This document shows, one piece after another, positions 28,216 through 40,911 of a DNA stretch of 64,000 nucleotides. Both the position numbers and the translations under genes were made by a program. Below the pieces are notes generated by a model. That model did no database searches. It saw nothing but the letters and a program-made list of their open reading frames with translations, and was not told the origin of the DNA. The number at the start of each line of letters is the position of its first letter. Position 1 is the first letter of the stretch. Source of the stretch: Tomocerus qinae (taxonomy: Eukaryota > Arthropoda > Collembola > Entomobryomorpha > Tomoceridae); contig CM034548.1 of assembly GCA_020055645.1 (NCBI GenBank), positions 40,292,296-40,356,295 on the forward strand. The letters run 5' to 3'.

Positions 28216-29153
28216 AATACTTGGACACTATTTTCTATCTCTGTCTTGACAAATTGCCTACATCCTCTATTGTCAGCTCGCTTATTAAAAAGAAGGCGAT
28301 GTACATCCATGCAGAAGAAAAGGCTACATTAGAATACAATGGAAACAATTATTTGGTTCATTTGCACTAGACACCTGCCACTAGCATCGTATAATTTATT
28401 GAATATATCTACTTACTACAGACCTAGATTGGTCTACTGATCTGAACTTTTCTTTCAGTAGTACTCTTGCTAAAATCCTTGTCTTTACTGGTAAAAAACA
28501 CTTCATGCGCTCCTTTATTAACATTTACCCCAAAAACCTTTGAAGGCAAATGATTTCTATTAATACTATACTAGTATTTAGAATACGAGACTTATAATAA
28601 ATTAAGAATAAATTGACCTTAAAAATACAAAAATCGTTTATAAAGAGTTTTTTCCGTTTGGATAACAAATCTTTTATGTTTAGCCCTTTTATTTCTAGGA
28701 ACATGCAATATATTACACCAATATAGTTGCAAAGGTATATAGTTCCTCATCCCAATGTGATTTACTTTGTTATTTCAAATCTTTCAACAGATAAAATCTG
28801 AAAAAGTACTCTGAGTATTAAACAATAGAATGTTTAGTGATATATTATTTTTGTATGTTCATTCTAGATGTTTTCTGAGCAGAAAATACTTAATTAGTGA
28901 GTAGTATTTATCTATATGGGAAATGGGAGCTGTGTGGATAACTCATAAGAATGTGTAGGAAGGTATGAATTTCTAATAGTTGTCAGAGTAGAAGTGGATG
29001 AATGCAAATTTTTGTAAGTAGGAGCAGGAGTAAAATTATTATTGTTTCCGCATTTCCATCTCTCTCTCTGCCAGAAAACAACTGTGAAATAGCAAGTGAG
29101 AATCCTGAACGCATCTTCTTCTGAGTTCATTCATATTATTGTGATTGTTATGG

Positions 29154-29168
29154 GTGTGTGTGTGTGTG
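29154..29168. repeat. (GT)n microsatellite
   Basis: Fifteen bases of uninterrupted GT alternation in non-coding DNA. Confidence 0.85.
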
Positions 29169-31217
29169 CTTTTTAAGTGGAGTGAAATGACTGCGTCGAA
29201 GAATAATGGGGAATAATACCTCCACAGAATGATATAACGTTTTCTTGTTATGTGATAGTGATAATAATAATAGCGTTGGTTGAGATTGAGTTTCTGTGGG
29301 TCCTCCTTCCATACCATCAACTTGCATTATAGGGACATAGTAAAGTAGGAACATAAACAAGTACTATCTATATGCATGAATGGAGAGAAACGAGGAAGAT
29401 GAAAACTGAAGTTGTTTTGTTGAATGCGAAAGAGAAGTTTATCGTTGACTTGAAAGTTGAATGAGGAGTATGTGGAACGAGACCTAACAGTCTAGCGTAA
29501 TAATGTAAATGCAAAATGTATTACAATAAATAATGACATGCTGTTTGCGGGATTGTAGAGTGGATGTATCTGAGCATCGTCGTCGTCCTCGTGGCATTAC
29601 ATTATGTCGTGTTGGAACTGTACATTTATTGAGTGTGAGTGGCCATACACTTTGGTGTGTGCTAAGTGTGAATGTGTGCGGTGTATGTGGTGCACGACTA
29701 CCAGAGACACTAATGCTAAATGGCCTCACTTTGTCTGGCATTATGTAATCACTCCGAATTGCTCTTTGTCTCTGTTTTTCAATGAAGCCACAAAATTATA
29801 CAAAATGTTAAACCTAGGACTCTGATAGAGTACATGACATTTATCGGATTTTGTTTTGGTTAACGAACAAAGAGGATTTGAGGCAAATAATAATACCACT
29901 CTATGCTTTTTACTTCTATAAGAATATAATATTTGCAGAATGGAAGATTAGCGGTAGAAATGTAATGCCGAGTTAATTGTACCTATCATTGATATGAATA
30001 AAATGTTTGAGTTTCTTTGTTTGTGGTTCAGTGCTGTTAATCTGATAATGATGCTCTATTATGTGTAAGCGCTGAGTTAGGATGTATTATCGATTATCGT
30101 TCACTATAATGCGGAATGTAGATCATCTCTGTCCATATAATAGACCCTGATATGCAAACGTTTACATAAGTAGAATATGTAACGAACGATTACGTATACA
30201 TTAGGCACAGACAGATTTCACTATATAGGATTCATATTGATTTTTGCTTTTCTGCCAAGATTAGTAAAGCATCTTTTTCTAGAGTTGTATTGCCAATATA
30301 GAATGATAGTAGTAGGACATTAATTTAAAATGGACATATAGTATATAGTTTTATTTTGAAAATGAACTTGGGTAGTTATTTCAGGTAGGTAATCAAAAAG
30401 GTATTAGAAGTAATGAAGGGATTAGTAGAGAAATATTGTAGAAAAGGGTTATGAATGAAATGGAGAGCAGTATTATGTATTGAGGGGTTGTCGTTGGATA
30501 TAAATCCTCCTTTGACAGAAGTTGTGGTTGCAAGTGTACAGGACTATCGTTTTATCTGACAATAAAGGAATGGTTGTGAATGGAGTGGTTGACTTGGGTA
30601 ACACGGAGTATTAATATTAACTTGGACGGAATAGGCAGTAAGATGATCGATACGATGAGATGTAAAGAGTGTCTTTTACTGTTATGAGATGTGCATGATG
30701 AAATGAGAGATATATTCCCTTTGCTATTGCAACTGACTTGGATGGATCTGAGACTGAGAGAAACACGACAGAAAGAGGAAACTTGTGTAAAGAGTACTTC
30801 AATTTCAATACGAAATCCTCCTCATTTACTTACTTTCCGTTCTAATATTAGGGTTAACTCATCGAAACTTTTACCTAGAAATCTTATCTCACTGACGATA
30901 TGGTTTTACTTGAGATCCATGCTAGTTTAACTGAAATGGCAGAAATAATATTATCCATATAAATGTGTAGAAGCATTTCTTTAATACCTTTTGACACTCA
31001 CTCAAAATGACACTCGCTTGAAAAGCTTCAACAAATTATATAAAATATTATAGTTTAAAATACAAGGTAATTAATTAGAGCAATTTGAGTTTTAGTACTA
31101 GCACAGAATTATGAATGTGTTGCTGTTTATTTATTTTAGTGGTAGATGCTATTTGGTGGTAGGATAAGAAACCCTGCGGATTGGGTGTTTGCATCGGTGT
31201 GGATATTCCACCCACTA

Positions 31218-31233
31218 CTCTCTCTCTCTCTCT
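31218..31233. repeat. (CT)n microsatellite
   Basis: Sixteen bases of uninterrupted CT alternation in non-coding DNA. Confidence 0.85.
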
Positions 31234-34200
31234 TACTGAAATTCACATCCCCTCCTGGCTTTTCGGCACTTAGCATTTTCAATTTCGTAAGAGCTGCAAC
31301 GCAAGTTGGTCTAAAGATAAGTAAGCTAACATAAGCCCAGCCTTTATTCTAGATTTCACTTCAGTTCCGTGCCGGCTGAACATCTCAGATTGAAATTCGA
31401 GATTTGAAATTATAAAGGAAGTTAGAAAGTCGTGGGGGAGATGATATGGATTCTTATCTGGCCTAACCAAACTCACCTTACATAAACTAATAACTTGGAT
31501 TGACGAAAGAGTTAAGTTCACTTCAGGGATAATGCTAAGATGTACATAATAAAAGATTATGCTACGCAGAAACACATCGAGAGTATTGCTGACACAAGAC
31601 GAAATTATAGCAACTCTTCAGCTTATAGACATTATGCACAATATCCGATGTGCTCGGCTGAACTCTCGAATTTGAATTAGACTGTGGTTTCCATTCAACT
31701 CCTCCAATGTATCTACAGCATACTAAAACGATTCAAGTGCTATTTTGTTGGATAGCTAATAAATTGGGACTGGCTGAGGTGGGGTGGGTTAGGAACAGCC
31801 CAAGCGAACGAGTCTATTTTATTCGTGATATTCTACCCGGCTCTGCATTAGATAGACGAACTCTTCTTCCAAAATCTTTCCGCTGACTTATGCCTATGAT
31901 TATTACCTTGTTGGAGAACAAAACACGATAGCTCAGAGGATAACAAGGAAAATGTTCCCTGGACAATGACTACAGTTCTTTCATCACCGTATTACATTTT
32001 AGCATGAAAACTTTCCATTACAACTAAATGCTGGAACGAGTAGATATTCTTCAAATGGAATGGTTGGAAATAATATACAATACTATAGTAGTAGGTCATG
32101 AAGAAATATCCGAATGAAATGACATTAGCACCCAGAGACACATTTACAGTTAGCCTCCGAACAAAGTAATTAATTCCCACGATCATAAGATGCGCTCTAA
32201 TGAGATTACTAATAGACGACTACATGGCCTTAACCAACACCTGGGCTTTGCCTTACACAATTCCAGAGTCCTATCTATAGGTACATAAAATACATCAAAA
32301 TGGCGACAATAAGGATCTTAATCCTCTTGAACGTTGTATCGAGCTGCCCATTCCCTAAACTCCTAATGACATTTCAGAACATTCCCCTCTGCCGAACAAC
32401 AAAATTTGTCTAAAAATAGACATTTTGCTCTAACTCTTGTCCTCAAAGGATAGAAGTAGAGTAGTTCTTAGAAGAATATGCATTAGACATTTTCTATTGA
32501 TAAATACCCGTATTATATACTTACAAACTATCGGTACTCATTTTCTGAATACTGTGAATGACAACCTTTCTTCGTTTAATTAGCATCGGAAAGGTTTGGA
32601 TTGTATAAAATAAGCTATTTTATGTCACTACGACAGGTTTTGATAGACATTTAGCAGTATTAAACATTAGATTGAATGGCTAAGTGTATTCTTTGTTGAT
32701 CGATTAATTGATGGGAGTTGAAGTTGAAATGTCTTTTCTATCTCTATATATAAGCGTATACTAGCACAATCTAATTATGAGATAGTTTATAGTATGCTAG
32801 AAGTAATTAGTTTTGCTTTTATTGTTTTACAGTCCTTTGAGTTGAATTTTGAGAAGATTATTATTATATTTTTTGTGTATTAGGTTATCGTCGTAATTAG
32901 GAGTTTACATCTCAATCAGAACTTTTAAACGTGAAGAAAATGAACAAAAATGCATGTCATAATTTGGTAGGACTTTCTGTCTGCGGTTCATTATTCATGC
33001 CATATAAATACTTTACACCTACGCCCTGTGATTTAGACAGGGTCGGACTGGTTATAGAAGTCGACAGGTTTCATTCCGTACATTGTTTTGAGGAAATGTA
33101 AATAGATATCTGTGTGCGTGGTGCAGAATAGCCATTAGCTAATAGGTACCAATATGCAATACGCTAATAACTGGATTTCCTTATACCTGCTGCCATTCAT
33201 TCTGCCTCAGTTCTTTTACTTAACAATGTGCAACTAATACTAATAAGATTGTCTGTCTAATGCAGTAATGGTTCGTTTTGTGTGTGATTCTAATTGAGTC
33301 TTTCTTGTGTGGGATGGGATAATGCGCTCGTTAACAGGGTTTCTAAACATTATAGCTTTCATGCCAAAAACTTCGTAGAATGGCCATTCTACTCAAAATG
33401 ACCAACTAGTTAGTATTTTCCATTCTATTCACACTATAATAAACTGTCATCTGACATTATTTCTAAATAATCTTTAATTCAAACATACAATGTTAAGATA
33501 TGCTTATAAATGTGCAAAGGAAGAAGACAATCTATCTCAACAAATATGACAATCTACCGATGTCGTATTGCAAAATATATCTAAAAGCCTTCAGATATCC
33601 ACTCTCTTCATTTTCTGCGTGGGGCATCGTTTTTTAAACCTGTCCATTAGACGTCTGTGACTTGTGACTGTTAGCAATAATTGCAAGAAAATAATGAGAA
33701 AGCCATCAATTGACTTTCAAAGTTTTAGTCCGTACATTTCGAAACCCTGGTTGGTGGTAGGGTCTACATGTACGTACCTGGTATGTACAAATAGGTATAA
33801 GGAAAATGCAATTACGTAGAACAACTAGGAATATAGGTAATCTTGGTATTCTTATCTTTATAATTTTGTAGCTCCTCCACGAAATCGCTTTCCCTGTGGT
33901 GATGTCTACAGAGTGACAACTCCAACTCCCTCACAGTTTCAATTATGGCCAACGTGATGTAGCCAACGCATCTTCCCTACTAATTCATATATATAAAGTA
34001 CGAAGAGGTTTCATTTGGCTTGTTCCATTAGAAGGTGACGTAACGATTGTCATAGAACTGACTGACATCTCTTCTTATGTGCGTCTGGCTAAGAAAGTTT
34101 TTATTCTGAGAAAGACAAAGTGGGACGGAAAATGATCTACCTACATTAAGGAGAGAGTCCTAGAAAGTAGAAACTAACCAGATTTGCTCCCTTTAACGAA

Positions 34201-34379
34201 ACTGCGATTGTTGCAAGCCCATCTCGCTCCACCATCTGGCTGTTGTACTCTAGATATGGGTGGGTGGGGTGGGGATACTATTGGCAGATAAAGTACTTAC
34301 CAAGGAACAAGAGGAAGACCAGCTTAGGCTTCTATACGTCTCCCAAGTATATCTCTTATCAAGAGTTCCTTGCTGTTGC

Positions 34380-34670
34380 TACAAGGTACGCAGCCGTTTT
34401 GCTATTGGTCGGACGCAGCCGCTCTCTCATTGGCTCTCGTATGTACCTACGTGTATTCTAAGTGTGGACCATTTCTCTTATGGAAGCTGGTCTTCTATAG
34501 TGAAGCGCCAGCTTCACAGCCCCATCGGTATTCTATGGTACTTACACTCGCCGACTCGCAAAATAAAATTTAGAGTACAAAGCAGACATAGGTATACATT
34601 TATAGATTCAAACCTTGCCATTTGTAAAATTTTTGCGTAAGTGGAAAGATTGAGTGTCCCTATTGGCTGT
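34380..34670 (+). promoter_or_regulatory. Possible Rap1 promoter and leader exon
   Basis: This stretch is clearly richer in G+C and CpG than its neighbours. It contains three ATTGG motifs (inverted CCAAT boxes) at 34404, 34429 and 34662, and a good splice donor GTAAGT at 34637. About 2.5 kb downstream lies a clean acceptor (tttctttgcag, ending at 37181) in front of the Rap1 start codon. A non-coding first exon here spliced to 37182 would make a typical Rap1 gene structure. The motifs are seen. The promoter role and the splice are inference, and no transcript evidence is available. Confidence 0.3.
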
Positions 34671-37181
34671 TTTGCTCGCTGAGGAAATGAAAATGTGAAA
34701 AGGGGAGCGAGTCTATTAGACGGAAGGATGAAAACGACAGGAAATTAACGAGAAGGTTGAAAGTAAAAATGAAGAGAGAAAGTAAAAAAGAAAGCATCAA
34801 ACAAAAGTCATTTGCAAAGTGGAATATCGGAAGCCATTTTTCTCACTGCATGTTTTATTTTTCCTGTTCCAATTTTCCTTTTGGCATTTACAACATTGGG
34901 CCCTAGCTTCACTTCAGACTCTGAATATCTGGCTACCTCTATATCAATCTGCTATATATATTTATACTTGACATAAATACAGAATTTATTACATGATTTA
35001 TAGTTTACTAGCATACATTTTACAATCATTTGTCAAAAATAGGATTGTGACGCGAAAAAATCTTATTTGATTTGACAGTGCACAAAATATACTGATGTAC
35101 TAATTTTAGCAGTTTTTTGTCTACGCTTCATATATCTTATCTAATAATATTATTTTCATACTATTAAGTATGCACTTTACAGATTGTAAAATTACATCAT
35201 AATAAGCCTATTTATTTTATATGCCTAATAAACAAGCAAAATATAATTTCCTCAGGTATCTTTCAGTTTTTTCCAATGCAAATAGTAAATGTGTGGGTTT
35301 TACATAGACAGGATACACTACATTAATAAAATAACATTAAAGCAACATGTAAAACCATTCTCTTCCGCCCAGTTAGTTTGACCGAAAAAGGAAACGTTTT
35401 TATTATATGCAGTTTTATTTGTCTTCTCAAAGGATTTGCCGTATTGCAGTTAAGATAACATGTGTGCTCATTCGCTATTTCTGTAAAAGTGTCTGCTAAT
35501 TCATTGTAAATAGAATATGATCCTAAAATCGCATTAGTGGGAGATGATAAGAATTCAGGCTACGATTACATTCATTTGAGATTGGGCAAAGATTGGACAA
35601 GAACATCGAAAGTCATTTTGTCAAATATTTTGTATTTGGTAGAATGTAAAAGCAAAGTTAGAATGGAACATCAAAATGAATACTTTTATTACAAAAACAT
35701 ATCTCATGTTGCCCACATCCGAATTGGAAATTTGGTTGGCTTTGCCAGAGTGCCTATCCATGCCCTGAAACCGTTGTAGATGCAAACTAATGCTTTCTTG
35801 CACAAATAGTATGAAGTCATTATACAAATATGCCCTGTTCATTTAAAATTCAATTACCAAATTACCATGCTGAAACAACATAATCAGCAACTATTGCAAT
35901 GCAATAAAAATTTTAATGTCAATCACTCGTATCATATTGCCAGGTATTAATGACGTTTTCTAATGAGATATACCTGAAAGAGCGGCAATTTTGATTCCTC
36001 CGCAATTAACAAAATAGGAAATGCTATTATGGCATGGCAACTGGCAAGACCGCAGTACATCACAAGACATGCATGACACTTTTGCAGAAATTGCTATTAG
36101 TTTTACTATTTAAGCTTTTAAGACGTCAATCCTTGGTTTGGTAGTGTAAAATTTAATTGTTTTGAGATTATTTTAATTGACTTGACCAGGTAGAGAACTG
36201 CGGAATGTGCGGAACGGACATTTATATCTATTATCTATCCTCAATAGTTAAACAATTATTCAATTTACGCATTCCTTTACCAGTTCTGCAACATTCAGCA
36301 TTTATGATTTAGTTGTTCATTTTTTGTCTGTGTTTTTACATTTTATATTTGTATTGCTCACTGTAGTGTGTAGGTTTACTGTACAGCTTGAGCTTATCTT
36401 GTACTATAGTTAGTAATTAATAGCAAAGTGGATAGTTTTCGTTAGATCTTGGTTTTTCATCTCCTTTTCTACACTAGCATAAAAATGGCAAAAACAGTTC
36501 ACCATTTATTACTTGTTTGTGTAACGCAAAATGTTGTGCAAAAATGGCATAATTTGTAAAATGATATGCACTATATTTGTTGCGTATATTGTTAGTATCA
36601 ACATTGCGAATTATTTATTACAATACAATATATACAAAGTAAAGCACAGTAGAAAAAGTAGAACATGGTCAGTAATGTAGGTTTTGGTTGCGTTTGTGAT
36701 TTAAATAGCAATGAGGAGTGAAATGAAAGGAAACGCTATCAAAAATAGAATATCAGATGTAGTTTTTTGGTTTAAAGTTAAATATTTATGGTTATAATTA
36801 ATGTTAGTTGATGCGATCGCTAAGGCATTTATTTAAAAGATGTAGAAAGCAAGGACTGAAGTATAGTGATATGATAGTGGAGATTGGAGGTTAGTTTAAT
36901 AGTAGTATACACTATTATATGCACAATAACACAATTAGTGTGTTATACATAACAATATTGGTTTAAAGATACATATTATTAGATTTATCTGAGTAGATAA
37001 CGTACTTTTTCATCTTTGATACGGTTGAGCGTTTTTAGAAACTTAAGTAATACTTGAAAAGGAGGTCATGATTAAATTAGTTGATTGTGTATAGATCGAT
37101 AGTAAATATAACGTCACTTATAAATTACATTAAGTATGAATAATCTAAAGATAATCTGATGAATTTATTGTTTCTTTGCAG

Positions 37182-37570
<389 letters not shown>

Positions 37571-38605
37571 TGACTGAATTTATTTAATACAGGTACCTTC
37601 AAACTATTTCCTTCTATTAATGAACAAGGTTTTGCTTTTAAAATACAACCAAATAGGTTTTTTGATGAGAAAATGGGTCAGCCTTAATTGGTGGTTATTT
37701 TATCAGAATTGGAAATGTCATTTACTCAAGTTTCTATTGCGGTTGAGTCAATGTCTCATCGTGGATTTGCAAAACATGGGCATTTATCTGTTCTGTGCAA
37801 CTTGAATTACTTTAAATTGCCATTACTCTGATTGAACAACAATTTGGGCATTTAATTCTCGTGTCATTTTCCAGAAGTTCATAAATGTGGTAAACCAGAG
37901 GAGTTTGGATGCAAAGTTGATTTGATTGGATACAAGGATGGGATTGTCTGTTTTCTGAGAGTGCTCCCCTAGTACAGCAGTAATTAGTTCTGTTTTCCAA
38001 AAGCCGACACCGAGATTACCTCCTCAAGGGTTATCCATGTCGATATTTGGGTTAGTTACAGAACGGATGTTTGTAGTTCGTGCAGGACACAGAGTTTGTA
38101 GTTTGTTTGTCGTTTGAGTTTGAGTATGTATGTCATCGACCGCCCGGTAGGAGACAGGATAGGAGATGGAGATGTACTGAAGTGTAGTCAGAAGTGTCAT
38201 CATAGTGTGTGCATAACAATACCTGACGAAAGAAAACGTAGGCATGTGACAATAAGTGACATCAAACAGTTCCTATACCACGGGAAAGAGAGAAACATCA
38301 AATGAAATAGAATCTCTCTTATAATGACATACATACCATTATATAGCCTTCTCTTCTTTACTTTAACTTCGAATGATGAGGATTCTGGTTTCGTCAGCAA
38401 AATACGTAGGCATTTCATGTTTGAAAGATGGAACCTAGGAAACCAATAATATTACCTAAATGCAAAGTGCGTAGCAGATGAATTATACAATGCCGCTATT
38501 AAGGACATTGACATTTAAATTCTTTGCAAAACCGCTAACGTTATCTATAATGAAGGAAATAAATCCGTTTGTAGTATAATAGACAATAGATATAAGTGAT
38601 ATTAA

Positions 38606-38860
<255 letters not shown>

Positions 38861-39346
38861 TGAAGTACATATTACATGGCAAGGAGAATAGTCATTAATC
38901 GTCTCACCTAGCCCGTCTCACAGAAAATGTCTGTCAAAGGTCATGCTAGAGAAAGTTAGTGAAGTGGGGTATTTTAATAATGAATTCTCTGTCAACCTCT
39001 GATTCCATTAGTAATTATTGATGGACTGATTGATAATATTTGATACACGTTTCTGAGATGAAGAGCATGGATGGATGTGTGTTGAGATGAATTATACATA
39101 GCTGCCAATGGAGTACGATGTATGAATGTAAATAATGAAAAGTGGATGAGAGATTGCCTGTGTAGAATTTTTGATAAATAAGCAGTTGGGCTGGACGCAG
39201 ATAAAATTACTAATGGAAGTTGGAGGGAAGCTGAGCAAATTTATCTAGAAAGTGGTAATATAAATAATTGATGGCCTTTGACACTGAGGGAAGGTGTGTA
39301 GTTGGCAGGCGCTGATTGATTTATTGTTATATGGAATTCAAACTAG

Positions 39347-39499
39347 GATACAGACACTGTCCCAATGGTCTTAGTGGGAAATAAGTGCGATCTGGAGGAC
39401 GAGCGTGTCGTGGGGAAGGATCAGGGATCCAATCTAGCTCATACATTTGGTTGCACCTTCCTGGAAACGTCTGCCAAAGCCAAGATCAACGTTAATGAT
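39347..39499 (+). CDS. Rap1: Rap1 coding exon 3 (residues 105-155)
   Basis: 51 codons, phase 0 at both ends. It begins [20 protein letters not shown] and so carries the guanine-specificity motif NKCD (116-119), then [16 protein letters not shown], then ETSAK (the second base-contact motif, about 144-148), and ends INVND. The NLAHTFGC segment is one residue shorter than vertebrate Rap1A and matches the length of insect Rap1, which supports an arthropod source. The acceptor is aaactag. The donor is GCAAGT, not GT; moving the junction to any nearby GT would delete conserved residues or break the frame. Confidence 0.95.
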
Positions 39500-40176
39500 G
39501 CAAGTCTCTTTTATTAGCCTTCTCTCTTGTCTCCTCCGCTCTCTCCCTTACTGCCTTAATTTTTCCGTTTCCCAATTTAGAGTCGTTATCTCAGAAGACT
39601 TGTGTCCTTATTTATTTCCTTTCATGTCCTCCTCGTGTTTCCTTGCCTCTCCTGGCTGTTGTCTCCACACCAAAGGCAGATAGATACTTACTGCTCTACT
39701 CTCGCTTATTCTTCCCTCCTTTCGACTCAGTCGTCGTCTCCCAAATTACATTCATTAGTGAAAGAAATAGGAGCAACTAGAATCACTTCTATAATCAAAG
39801 TTGTGCTTTTAGTCCTCCGCCTTTTGTTTATTTACAGTCCGTTTGTATTTACTTGTCCTAAATTATCTATCTACACAGAAACATACAAATGATGTCAACT
39901 TCTGTTGAAATTTGAAAGATTTTCAATTATTTTAAATGCAAACAAGGATTAGTACACTCAGAGACAGTAATGAGTAAACTTCATGTGCCGCTCTTTGCTG
40001 ATTTGATGTTTATTTTCCCGTTGCTTCTATGTAATTGTCTTATTTGATGTTCGTCTTTCCTTCCTTTCCAAGTATTTGACTTATTAGGATTAATAATGTA
40101 CATACAGGAAGCCCGCTTTGTGATTTCGTTGTTAGCGAGTTCTCAGTTGTAATTATTTTTGTATTTGACCTTTCAG
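39500..40176 (+). other. Rap1: GC-AG intron of Rap1
   Basis: Intron 3 begins GCAAGT and ends with acceptor cctttcag. GC-AG introns are a known minor class recognised by the major spliceosome, normally with otherwise strong donor consensus. Positions +3 to +6 (AAGT) are perfect here, but the exon side is GAT, not the usual AG. The assignment follows from protein continuity ...INVND|IFYDLV.... Confidence 0.85.
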
Positions 40177-40266
40177 ATATTTTACGACTTAGTGCAACAA
40201 ATTAACAAGATATCTCCACAGAAACCCAAACCCAAGCCGGGTAAAAGCCGGTGCCGTCTTCTGTAA
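40177..40266 (+). CDS. Rap1: Rap1 coding exon 4 (residues 156-184 and stop)
   Basis: Begins IFYDLVQQINKISP, the last helix of the G domain. It continues as a lysine/proline-rich tail (QKPKPKPGKSR) and ends CRLL before TAA at 40264-40266. CRLL is a CaaX box with terminal leucine, expected to be geranylgeranylated on Cys181. With the basic tail this targets the protein to membranes. The total length is 184 residues, equal to human Rap1A. The hypervariable tail differs from other Rap1 proteins, as is usual for this region. Confidence 0.95.
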   Translation: MFYDLVQQINKISPQKPKPKPGKSRCRLL

Positions 40267-40802
40267 AGACTGAACTGTGTGCTTTCAGTCTGGACAACGT
40301 TCATTATTGTTACTACATACATACATGCAGATACAATACCTTATACCTACATACAATACATTACTATACTGAATTTACTAAAATATCTGTACCTAGTTGA
40401 TTGTTACATACGTACATACATATTAGTAAAGCTAAATTCGCAGATTCCAAAATGACTTGAATGAAAATTAAATCGCTACTACTGCTGTCAAGGCCGGTGC
40501 TGGTGCTGACCAATACATATAATTAAATATGGGGACACCGCCGACACTGAACAAGTTAGTTTCTCAAGAATAACTAAACTATGATATTTATGAAAATACC
40601 TACTTATGTATCACTGTACATAAGTAATTGTGTCCTCTGCTGTGCTAGTTAGCTAATTGTAATCTAGGTAGGTATGTATTGTTGTTGTTTTTAAAATGGA
40701 ATATCTGGCAAATATCTGTATACTTACATCTGTATAGGTAAGTAGGTAGTAGGAGGTACGTAGGGGCGTAAAAATACGCATTCATGCATATAATTAAATA
40801 AA
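40267..40802 (+). other. Rap1: Probable Rap1 3' untranslated region
   Basis: Non-coding sequence after the stop codon with two possible polyadenylation hexamers, ATTAAA at 40522 and AATAAA at 40797. The true cleavage site cannot be decided. If the longer transcript continues beyond the second hexamer, the hairpin at 40865 would be part of the 3'UTR. Confidence 0.5.
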
Positions 40803-40864
40803 TGCATCCATATATAATACATAAAAGTCTTCTTTAAGCGGGCAGGATAGTGTTAGAATGCCGT

Positions 40865-40904
40865 GTGGCATGTCAGGACACTTTGTCGTGTCCTGACATG
40901 CCAC
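40865..40904. repeat. Perfect 16-bp inverted repeat (hairpin)
   Basis: Arms GTGGCATGTCAGGACA (40865-40880) and TGTCCTGACATGCCAC (40889-40904) flank an eight-base loop CTTTGTCG. Wobble and a few further pairs, with one mismatch, could extend the stem to about 40858-40911. The arm sequence is G+C-rich in AT-rich surroundings. It could be a structured 3'UTR element, a small-RNA precursor or a mobile-element scar. None is shown. Confidence 0.9.
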
Positions 40905-40911
40905 GTCGCGT

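Larger units (their letters stand above)
28216..34239. other. Non-coding, simple repeats only
   Basis: About 6 kb with no supportable gene. It holds a (GT)n run at 29154-29168 and a (CT)n run at 31218-31233. The segment at 31.3-32.4 kb has slightly more coding-like composition but stops in every frame and no motif strong enough to name. Confidence 0.5.

Noticed and set aside
29604-29825. Cys-rich frame (WNCTFIEC...CAKC) resembling a RanBP2-type zinc finger
   Set aside because: The spacing between the cysteine pairs is wrong for the family and the cysteines come from a TGT-rich, GT-repeat-like tract.
32290-32340. DLNPLE peptide resembling the Tc1 transposase SPDLNPIE motif
   Set aside because: The frame closes at once on both sides, and no other transposase motif or terminal repeat is present.
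31330-32420. Segment with somewhat coding-like composition, considered as a decayed LINE
   Set aside because: No pair of conserved blocks with correct spacing could be found, and stops occur in all frames.
35537-35779. 80-codon + strand open frame upstream of Rap1
   Set aside because: It has no motif, no splice context and AT-rich composition typical of chance frames here.
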